A program made the translations under genes and the position numbers. This document shows positions 1 to 5,406 of a DNA stretch of 10,203 bases, piece by piece (within the stretch, counting starts at the first letter, position 1; each line of letters begins with the position of its first letter). Under the pieces are notes generated by a model. The model saw only the letters and a list, made by a program, of their open reading frames with translations. It was not told the DNA's origin and ran no database searches. This DNA comes from Chloroflexota bacterium (GTDB lineage Bacteria > Chloroflexota > Limnocylindria > Limnocylindrales > CSP1-4), in assembly GCA_021812735.1 (NCBI GenBank), contig JAKAMV010000275.1, forward strand, positions 1-10,203, read 5' to 3'.

Positions 1-2
1 AC

Positions 3-80
3 TGCCTCAACCGGAGCTGCCGCTACGACGAGGCGACCCATGTCGCCAACCGCACCCGCGCGCTCCAGCGAGCCGCGTGA
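3..80 (+). CDS. 3' end of an unidentified + strand gene (5' partial)
   Basis: The frame starting at base 3 is open from the window edge to a TGA at 78-80 and encodes 25 residues ending in TRALQRAA. Nearly every codon ends in G or C (exceptions include CAT and CGA), which is the coding signature of the neighbouring real genes. This frame therefore looks like the true C-terminus of a gene starting upstream of the window. The visible peptide is basic and contains two cysteines (residues 1 and 6 of the visible part), but it is too short to assign to a family. It converges on the glycerate kinase gene. The two alternative + frames have poorer third-position composition. Confidence 0.45.
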   Translation, partial: CLNRSCRYDEATHVANRTRALQRAA

Positions 81-391
81 AACGGGGGTTGACAAAGGGT
101 GTCTCACAGCTCCCTCCCGGCGATCAGCGTCCACGAGGCGACCATGGCGCGCACCGGCGGTCGGTCGGCCTGGCTCCGGAGCCGCCGCCTCGGCGATGTC
201 GAGGTGTGGAGCAGTGCGCGCGCATCCGCAGGTAGCATGGGGAAGGGGTGTTGATCAGCGCGCTGACGCGCCACTACTGTTCGGCACGAAGGCCCTCCCC
301 GTCGCTGCAGACGTGCGCCCACGTCGCTGGGCTCCGGCAGCCTGGGTACGTCACCGAATATCCGGGCCAGATCACTGAGCCTCGCTGCGCC
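81..391. other. Convergent intergenic spacer, no gene recognised
   Basis: These 311 bases lie between the stop of the left-edge gene and the stop of glycerate kinase. Short open frames exist on both strands, but their products are arginine-, proline- and serine-rich, show no family motif and lack a convincing ribosome binding site. A perfect 12-base palindrome (GGCTCCGGAGCC) lies at 172-183 within GC-rich sequence that could fold, but no T-run follows it, so I do not call a terminator. The TTGACA at 89-94 has no matching -10 element at a normal distance. Confidence 0.5.
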
Positions 392-1549
392 TCAACGAAG
401 TCGGGGCCGCGACCCGCTCGCTGCATCTTCTCGGACGCCTATCTTGGTGATCCAACTGATCTCGCGAGCCAAGCGCTCCCCGCAGGCGATGAGCGGCGCG
501 CCACCCGCCGCGATCGCGGCAAGGACGGGCAGCGGTGGGTCGGAGGCTGGGATCGCGCGGGCGCCGACGGCCGCGAGCACCTCGATCCCCTCGGGCGTCA
601 CGCTGCCGCCCACAGCGATGCACGGGACGCTGGCCACAAGCGCGCGTCTCGCCACGCCGAGGGCCGTCTTGCCGAACGCGGTCTGCGCGTCGATCCGCCC
701 CTCTCCCGTGAGGACGAGGTCAGCGTCCGCGAGGGCCGCGTCGAACCCGACCGCCTCCATGACAAGGTCGACGCCGGGGCGAAGCTCCAGCGAGGCGAGC
801 CGGTCGGCGAGGCACAGCAGGCCGAACCCCACACCGCCTGCCGCCCCACTGCCGGGGGTCAGACGCTCGTGCCGGCCGGTGGCAGCCTCGAGCGCGTCCG
901 CCCAGCGGCTGAGGCGAGCGTGCAGTGCCTCGACGTCCGCGGGAGAGGAGCCCTTCTGCGGGCCGTACACCGCGGCCGCCCCGTTGGGCCCGAGCAAAGG
1001 GTTAGTCACATCACAGGCGACTCGGAGATGCAGTTCCGCCAGCCGCGGGTCCAGGCCGGTCAGGTCCACCGCGCCGAGTCCTTCGCCTATGGTCGCGCCC
1101 AACGCCGCAAGCAGCCCGGCGCCGCCGTCGGCGGTGGCGCTCCCGCCGATCCCCAGGATCACGTCACGGATCCCCGCGTCGAGCGCCGCGCGTAGCAGGT
1201 CGCCGGTGCCCGCGCTCGTCGCCCGGGCGACATCGCGCTCGTCCTCGGCCACACGCGAGAGACCCGACGCGGTCGCCATTTCGACCACCGCGGCAGCACC
1301 GTCCTCGAGGACGAGCCACGACGCGCGGATGGCCCGGCCCAGCGGGTCACGGACCTCGACCTCGACGCGCCGCCAGCAACCGCCAGCCGCCTCGATCGCC
1401 ATCAGCGTCCCCTCGCCGCCGTCGGCCAGCGGCGCCAGGCGGATCTCGTCGTCCGGCCGCGCGTGCCGCCAGCCCTCGGCTAGGACCCGAGCAACCTCGA
1501 CGCTCGTGAGCGTGCCCTTGTACGAGTCCGGGGCGATGAGGATGCGCAC
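392..1549 (-). CDS. glxK: Glycerate kinase (type-2, GlxK/GarK family)
   Basis: Phosphorylates D-glycerate with ATP, giving 2- or 3-phosphoglycerate, and so returns glycerate from glyoxylate, serine or sugar-acid breakdown to lower glycolysis; it is cytosolic. The 385-residue product matches the usual 370-390 of the family (PF02595) and shows its hallmarks in order: APDSYKGTLTS (6-16), LADGGEGT (41-48), GIGGSATADGGAGLLAALGA (133-152), CDVTNPLLGPNGAAAVYGPQKG (179-200, written as the family segment), GSGAAGGVGFG (233-243) and LTGEGRIDAQTAFGK (280-294). The frame stays open upstream to an ATG at 1642, but homology begins at VRILIAPDSYKG. I therefore choose the GTG at 1549, preceded by AGGCGG with a 7-base spacer. 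The last 15 residues form a basic tail beyond the usual end. A 218-base gap separates it from nfnB, so it may have its own promoter; a TAGTAT at 1614-1609 on this strand is a possible -10, without a clear -35. Whether the product is 2- or 3-phosphoglycerate cannot be read from sequence. Confidence 0.93.
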   Translation of the reverse strand: MRILIAPDSYKGTLTSVEVARVLAEGWRHARPDDEIRLAPLADGGEGTLMAIEAAGGCWRRVEVEVRDPLGRAIRASWLVLEDGAAAVVEMATASGLSRVAEDERDVARATSAGTGDLLRAALDAGIRDVILGIGGSATADGGAGLLAALGATIGEGLGAVDLTGLDPRLAELHLRVACDVTNPLLGPNGAAAVYGPQKGSSPADVEALHARLSRWADALEAATGRHERLTPGSGAAGGVGFGLLCLADRLASLELRPGVDLVMEAVGFDAALADADLVLTGEGRIDAQTAFGKTALGVARRALVASVPCIAVGGSVTPEGIEVLAAVGARAIPASDPPLPVLAAIAAGGAPLIACGERLAREISWITKIGVREDAASGSRPRLR

Positions 1550-1711
1550 AGCACGTCCGCCTATTTGCGACGGACTACAGAAGGGACCGGGTCTGCGACA
1601 TGTACCTGATACTAGCGACAGGTTGACCGGTATGCCACCCATCTACTGGACGGCGCCGGCGCGGACCCGACACCCCGAGTTGGGCCAAGTTGGGCAAGCA
1701 GCAGTAGAGGT

Positions 1712-1737
1712 GGACGGCGCTTCAGGTACCGCCGCCC
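1712..1737 (-). terminator. Possible stem-loop downstream of nfnB
   Basis: About 30 bases after the nfnB stop, read on the - strand, GGGCGGCG can pair with CGCCGTCC. This gives 8 base pairs including one G-U, around a 10-base loop. No U-tract follows, so intrinsic termination is uncertain. It could instead be a processing or 3'-end stabilising hairpin, or chance in GC-rich DNA. Confidence 0.25.
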
Positions 1738-1767
1738 GCCGATCCGGGTCGCTGGCGGTGAGGGCGG

Positions 1768-3285
1768 TCAGCTGCCCGCGACCGCCGCCTCCTTCTCGGG
1801 CTTCTTCGCGTTGGCCTCGGGCGGCGGCGGCCAGTCGCCCCGCAACCACGAGTCGATCGCGGCCGCGGACCGCTTGCCGTCGCCCATGGCGAGGATCACC
1901 GTGGCCGCGCCGCGCACGATGTCGCCGCCGGCGAACACGCCGGGCATGCTCGTCATGCCGTACTCGTCGGCGAGCAGGTAGCCGTACTCGTTGACCTTGA
2001 GCTCGGGCGCCGAGCCGGTCAGCAGCGGGTTGGCCTTGGTGCCGATCGCCACGACCACGAGGTCGCAGTCGATCGTGAACTCGGAGCCCGGGATGGGCTT
2101 GGGGCGGCGACGGCCGGACGCGTCGGGCTCGCCGAGCTCCATGCGCACGCACCGCAGGCCCGTGACCCAGCGGTTTTCGTCCGCGAGGACCTCGGTGGGG
2201 GCGACCAGGAACTCGAACTTGACGCCCTCGTCCTTGGCGTGGTGGACCTCCTCGGCGCGGGCCGGGAGCTCCACCGCAGACCGCCGGTAGACGATCGTGG
2301 CCTCTTCGGCCCCGAGCCGGCGCGCGGTCCGGACCGAGTCCATCGCCACGTTGCCGCCGCCCACGACGGCGACCCGCTGGCCGTGGAGGATCGGGGTCTG
2401 GGAGTCAGGGCTCCATGCGCCCATGAGGTTGACGCGGGTGAGGTACTCGTTGGCCGAGTAGACGCCCTTGTAGTTCTCGCCCGGCACGTTCATGAACACC
2501 GGCAGGCCGGCGCCCACCGCCAGGAACAGCGCGTCGAACTCCTCGCGAAGCTCGGGGATGGTGTAGGTGCGCCCGATGATCGAGTCGAGTTCGAGCTTGA
2601 CCCCCTCGCTCACGAGGCGGTCGACTTCCGCCTGGACGACGTCCTTGGGGAGGCGGAACTCCGGGATGCCGTAGATCAGGACGCCGCCCGGGGCGTGGAA
2701 CGCCTCGAACACCGTCACGTCGTGGCCCAGCTTGGCGAGCTCGCCCGCGGCGGTCAGGCCGGCCGGGCCGGAGCCCACGATGCCCACCCGCTTGCCCGTC
2801 TTGGTGGGATCGGCCTTGGGCAGCTGGTCGAGGTTGGCCTGGGCCCAGTCAGCGACGTAGCGCTCGAGGTAGCCGATGGCGACCGAGTCGCCCTTCTTGG
2901 CGCGGATGCAGACCTGCTCGCACTGCGTCTCCTGGGGACACACCCGGCCGGTGACGCAGGGCAGGGCGTTGTCGCCCAGGAGGCTCTCGGCGGCAGAGGG
3001 GAGGTCGCCGTCGCGCAAGAACTTGATGAATCGCGGGATGTTGACCCGGACCGGGCAGCCGTCCACGCAGAACGGCTTCGGGCACTGGATGCAGCGCTCG
3101 GCCTCCAGCATCGCCAGCTGGTAGGTGAGGCCTTGGTTGACCTCGCCGAAGTTGTGCGCCCGGGCCTCGCCGGGCTGCTCGGGCATGGCCACCCGCTCGA
3201 TCGCCATGCGCTCCTTGTTGCTCAGGGGCTTGGGCGAGGGGACGTCCCCCTCGCCGGCCGGCGCCGGGGACGCGGGGTCGGTCAT
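1768..3285 (-). CDS. gltA: NfnB / NADPH-dependent glutamate synthase small-chain-like FAD, Fe-S oxidoreductase (GltA/GltD family)
   Basis: A 505-residue flavoprotein of the GltD/DPYD type. In Nfn complexes this subunit (NfnB, NfnL) binds NADPH, FAD and two [4Fe-4S] clusters and exchanges electrons with ferredoxin. The same family is annotated as homotetrameric NADPH-dependent glutamate synthase small chain. The N-terminal cluster domain carries C65, C68, C73, C77, then C116, C122, C126 and E141 (in IGYLE). By the pattern in dihydropyrimidine dehydrogenase, where Gln156 sits at the E141 position, these would ligate two clusters. The FAD Rossmann motif is VGIVGSGPAGLTAAG (167-181), the NADPH motif VAVVGGGNVAMDSVRTARR (305-323), and the C-terminal FAD motif AGGDIVRGAATVILAMGDGK (452-471). 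A proline/lysine/alanine-rich tail of about 20 residues ends the protein. The ATG at 3285 overlaps the nfnA stop (ATGA) and has GAGG 7 bases upstream, inside nfnA, so the two are translationally coupled. No glutamate synthase large chain is visible, which favours the Nfn role. Confidence 0.9.
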   Translation of the reverse strand: MTDPASPAPAGEGDVPSPKPLSNKERMAIERVAMPEQPGEARAHNFGEVNQGLTYQLAMLEAERCIQCPKPFCVDGCPVRVNIPRFIKFLRDGDLPSAAESLLGDNALPCVTGRVCPQETQCEQVCIRAKKGDSVAIGYLERYVADWAQANLDQLPKADPTKTGKRVGIVGSGPAGLTAAGELAKLGHDVTVFEAFHAPGGVLIYGIPEFRLPKDVVQAEVDRLVSEGVKLELDSIIGRTYTIPELREEFDALFLAVGAGLPVFMNVPGENYKGVYSANEYLTRVNLMGAWSPDSQTPILHGQRVAVVGGGNVAMDSVRTARRLGAEEATIVYRRSAVELPARAEEVHHAKDEGVKFEFLVAPTEVLADENRWVTGLRCVRMELGEPDASGRRRPKPIPGSEFTIDCDLVVVAIGTKANPLLTGSAPELKVNEYGYLLADEYGMTSMPGVFAGGDIVRGAATVILAMGDGKRSAAAIDSWLRGDWPPPPEANAKKPEKEAAVAGS

Positions 3286-4121
3286 GCCTTCACCTCGGTG
3301 GTGGCGCAGGCGCCGAGCTTGTCGAGCGCCTGCTGTTCGAAGGTCCGATACGTGGTCAGGCGGTCGGAGAGCTCCTGGAAGTTGACCTTGTGGGCGTCGA
3401 ACTCGGGACCGTCCACGCAGGCGTACCGCGTCTCGCCGTCGATCGTCACGCGGCAGCCGCCGCACATGCCCGTGCCGTCCACCATGATCGCGTTGAGCGA
3501 CACCGTGGTGGGCACGTTGTAGGGGAGCGTCATCGCCGACACGGCCTTCATCATCGGCACCGGGCCGATGGCGTAGACCGCATCCACGCCGCCTGCGTCG
3601 AGGAGGTCCTTGAGCGCTTCGGTGACGAAGCCGTGGCGGCCATAGGAGCCGTCGTCGGTGCAGGTGACGACGTCGCCCAGCTCGCGGAGCTCGCGCTCGA
3701 GGATCACCCACTCCTTGGAGCGGCCTCCGATCACGCTGGTCACGTGGACGCCGGTCTCCGAGAGGGCGCGCACGATGGGCAGCAGCACCGCCGTGCCCAC
3801 GCCGCCGCCAACGCACACGGCGTGGCCCGACTTGAGCAGGTGGGTCTCGCTGCCGAGCGGGCCGGCGATGTCCTGGATCGCGTCGCCGACCTGCATGTTG
3901 GTGAGCTCGGTGGTGCTGGCGCCGATGGCCTGGATCATCAGCGTGATCGTTCCAGACTCGGCGTCGTTGTCCGCGATGGTGAGCGGGATGCGCTCCGCGC
4001 CCGGGCCCTTCCGCACGATGACGAACTGGCCGGGACGTCGAACCTTCGCGATCCGAGCCGCCTCGACAACGAGGCGGACGACGTTTGGGGAGAGTTGCTC
4101 TCGCTCGACGATAGGGTGCAA
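3282..4121 (-). CDS. nfnA: NfnA-like subunit: sulfide/dihydroorotate dehydrogenase-like FAD, NAD and [2Fe-2S] protein
   Basis: A 279-residue ferredoxin-reductase-fold protein. In Nfn it is the NADH-binding subunit that works with NfnB in NADH/ferredoxin:NADP+ transhydrogenation, by flavin-based electron bifurcation in characterised enzymes. Visible: the FAD-binding segment GQFVIVR (31-37) and ERIPLTIAD (43-51), the nicotinamide-binding glycine motif CVGGGVGTAVLLPI (103-116), AIGPVPMM (184-191), and a C-terminal [2Fe-2S] site D215, C220, C223, C235 (VDGTGMCGGCR, then YACVDGPEFD). The Asp at the first ligand position is typical of NfnA. The related PyrK subunit of dihydroorotate dehydrogenase has Cys there. 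The start is the TTG at 4121: it has GAGG with a 5-base spacer, the family N-terminus begins here, and no ATG or GTG is found in frame in the bases checked just upstream. Its stop overlaps the nfnB start by four bases. Alternative reading: an electron-transfer subunit for another partner, less likely given the adjacent NfnB. Confidence 0.9.
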   Translation of the reverse strand: MHPIVEREQLSPNVVRLVVEAARIAKVRRPGQFVIVRKGPGAERIPLTIADNDAESGTITLMIQAIGASTTELTNMQVGDAIQDIAGPLGSETHLLKSGHAVCVGGGVGTAVLLPIVRALSETGVHVTSVIGGRSKEWVILERELRELGDVVTCTDDGSYGRHGFVTEALKDLLDAGGVDAVYAIGPVPMMKAVSAMTLPYNVPTTVSLNAIMVDGTGMCGGCRVTIDGETRYACVDGPEFDAHKVNFQELSDRLTTYRTFEQQALDKLGACATTEVKA

Positions 4122-4126
4122 GACAA

Positions 4127-4130
4127 CCTC
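4127..4130 (-). promoter_or_regulatory. Ribosome binding site of nfnA
   Basis: GAGG on the - strand lies 5 bases before the TTG at 4121. It supports that unusual start codon, for which I found no nearby in-frame ATG or GTG alternative. Confidence 0.6.
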
Positions 4131-4175
4131 AACTCTGTTCTGGGGCGGGACGCGCGGATCAACCCATGGTGGGCG

Positions 4176-4195
4176 ATGAGCGCAGGATCGCTCAT
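4176..4195. repeat. Perfect inverted repeat upstream of nfnA
   Basis: ATGAGCG (4176-4182) and CGCTCAT (4189-4195) form a perfect 7-base inverted repeat around a 6-base spacer, 55-75 bases upstream of the nfnA start. It could be an operator or a 5'-UTR hairpin of the nfnAB transcript. I recognise no known regulator site in it. Confidence 0.4.
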
Positions 4196-4286
4196 GGCTT
4201 CACGCGCGCGTTACCTGCCCATGGCCCCGCGCGGCGGTCCAATGGTCACTACAGGGTAGTCCGTCCGGGCGGGCTTGGCGGTCTGA

Positions 4287-4316
4287 CCCGCCCACAGCCT
4301 CCCGGAGCCGGGCGGG
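4287..4316 (-). terminator. Possible GC stem-loop downstream of fpr
   Basis: CCCGCCC (4287-4293) and GGGCGGG (4310-4316) can form a 7-bp stem with a 16-base loop, 24 bases after the fpr stop. No U-run follows on the - strand, so this is a weak terminator candidate. If it acts, nfnAB would need its own promoter in the 218-base gap. Confidence 0.3.
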
Positions 4317-4339
4317 GCGGCGGGCATCGCCGGATTCCC

Positions 4340-5146
4340 CTACGCCGGGACCGCGGCTGGTTTGCCCTTCGGCCAGTAGAGCTCCTTCTTCACGTGGAAC
4401 TCCGGGAAGCCGCGGTCCATCAGCGCGCGCTCCACGTTGAGGATCATCTCGGGGTTGCCGCAGATGTACACGACCGTCTTCTCGGGCTTGAGCGCGAGGT
4501 CCCTGCAGACGTCCTTGATGATCGCCTCGGCGCGCCCGGCGCGGCCGGTCCAGTCGGCGTTGCGGGGGTCGTTCGGACGCGAGATCGAGGGCACGTAGGT
4601 CAGGTGGCAGGCCGGGTCCCGCTCCCACGCCTCGAGCTCCGCGCGGTACCCGAGCTCGTCGGCATACGAGCAGCCGTTGATCAGGACCGTCTTGCGCGGA
4701 TTCCCCTCCGCCATGGACTGGCGGATCATCGACATGAACGGCGCGATGCCGGTGCCGGTGGACACGTACAGGTGCGTGCGCGGGTCGTCGGGCTCGAGGG
4801 TGAACTTGCCCTTCGGCCCGATCATCCGCATGCGGTGCCCAACCTGGAGACGCCACAGCGCGGTCGTGAAGCGCACGACCGGCACGTGGCGGACGAAGAG
4901 CTCATAGCCGAGGGTGTCTGCGGTCGCGGGTGCCGACGCGACCGAGTAGGGCCGCTGCAGCAGCTTCTCGTCGGCGATCACGCCGGCCGTCATGTACTGG
5001 CCCGGCTGGAAGGGCGTCGCGGGGCCGTCGAGCTTGACGCGGAAGTAGGCGAGGTCGGCGGTGAGGTCCTCGCGGTGGACGAGCGTGGCGTTGTACGGCT
5101 CCGCGAAGGTGTCGATGACGCGCTTGTCCTCGATGGGGCTCGTCAC
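4340..5146 (-). CDS. fpr: Ferredoxin-NADP+ reductase (Fpr type)
   Basis: A 268-residue soluble FAD enzyme moving electrons between NADP(H) and ferredoxin or flavodoxin. Visible: an N-terminal beta-barrel with PFQPGQYMTAGV (45-56) and the FAD signature RPYSVAS (65-71), then an NADP(H) domain with STGTGIAPFMSMI (129-141), INGCSYADELGYR (156-168) and VYICGNPEMI (226-235). The C-terminal LYW (256-258) followed by ten residues resembles the terminal aromatic region of the E. coli Fpr group, whose proteins end close to such a YW. The frame is open upstream to 5344, but that part is arginine/proline-rich and non-homologous. The GTG at 5146 has GGAG with a 7-base spacer and gives a normal family length. 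It is divergent from ppdK and 218 bases ahead of nfnA. It has no cysteine cluster, so it is a simple flavoprotein, distinct from NfnA despite sharing the fold. The physiological direction cannot be inferred from sequence. Confidence 0.92.
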   Translation of the reverse strand: MTSPIEDKRVIDTFAEPYNATLVHREDLTADLAYFRVKLDGPATPFQPGQYMTAGVIADEKLLQRPYSVASAPATADTLGYELFVRHVPVVRFTTALWRLQVGHRMRMIGPKGKFTLEPDDPRTHLYVSTGTGIAPFMSMIRQSMAEGNPRKTVLINGCSYADELGYRAELEAWERDPACHLTYVPSISRPNDPRNADWTGRAGRAEAIIKDVCRDLALKPEKTVVYICGNPEMILNVERALMDRGFPEFHVKKELYWPKGKPAAVPA

Positions 5147-5174
5147 GATCGTGCTCCGGCTGTCAGGGTTCGGT

Positions 5175-5224
5175 GGGGCAGGGCAGGGCGCGCCCGCAGT
5201 GTACCGCCGGGCTGCCCCTGCCCC
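5175..5224. repeat. Long imperfect inverted repeat in the fpr leader/promoter region
   Basis: GGGGCAGGGCAG (5175-5186) is complementary to CTGCCCCTGCCCC (5212-5224), with a single bulged base. That makes a 12-bp stem around about 25 bases. The loop contains the palindrome GGCGCGCC (5187-5194) and a TACACT (5203-5198 on the - strand) that could be an fpr -10 element. It lies 29-78 bases upstream of the fpr start codon, so it may be a regulator site or a leader hairpin. Confidence 0.4.
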
Positions 5225-5321
5225 GTGGACCGCCCCTGGACGCCGAACGGCCCGTTTCGCCGGGACGGCCGGCCCGCTCGGGCGGTCCCAGGGTTCGCGG
5301 GGTCGGTCCTGCTCACCGTCG

Positions 5322-5327
5322 TACAAT
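5322..5327 (+). promoter_or_regulatory. Possible -10 element for ppdK
   Basis: TACAAT matches 5 of 6 bases of the sigma70/SigA -10 consensus. It sits in an AT-richer patch of an otherwise very GC-rich divergent region, and a transcript starting near 5334 would have a leader of about 73 bases. No good -35 hexamer is seen 16-18 bases upstream, so this rests on the -10 alone. Confidence 0.3.
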
Positions 5328-5390
5328 TCCCGACGATCCCGCAAGGTGACTCCCGCGGGCCATGTGCCTCATAGGCCTGCTCTCACGCAC

Positions 5391-5396
5391 AAGGAG
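5391..5396 (+). promoter_or_regulatory. Ribosome binding site of ppdK
   Basis: AAGGAG lies 10 bases before the ATG at 5407. It selects this start over the in-frame ATG at 5362, which has no such site and would add 15 non-homologous residues. Confidence 0.65.
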
Positions 5397-5406
5397 CCCA
5401 CGCAGA

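Noticed and set aside
89..94. TTGACA as a -35 promoter element.
   Set aside because: No -10-like hexamer follows at 15-19 bases (the sequence there is CCCTCC-like), and no gene starts downstream on this strand.
1679..1698. Near-perfect tandem 10-mer (GTTGGGCCAA, GTTGGGCAAG).
   Set aside because: Only two short copies in an intergenic gap; no sign that it belongs to a longer repeat array or known site.
444..1994. A 516-codon + strand frame and a 315-codon frame (248-1195) over glycerate kinase.
   Set aside because: Serine/alanine/arginine-rich low complexity opposite a well-conserved glycerate kinase.
2239..3522. A 427-codon + strand frame opposite nfnB and nfnA, and a similar 402-codon frame at 4166-5374 opposite fpr.
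   Set aside because: Antisense shadows rich in Arg, Val, Asp and His with no family motif. The - strand genes there have clear cofactor motifs, ribosome sites and normal lengths.
3286..3816. Upstream extension of nfnB to a 682-residue protein.
   Set aside because: The added 177 residues are an out-of-frame reading of nfnA and are arginine-rich. The ATG at 3285 with its ATGA overlap and GAGG site is the natural start.
3938..4195. A small - strand frame starting ATG at 4195 as a leader peptide gene for nfnA.
   Set aside because: It overlaps the nfnA start in another frame, has no family match, and its serine/arginine-rich product looks like a shadow. Its ATG falls within the inverted repeat arm.
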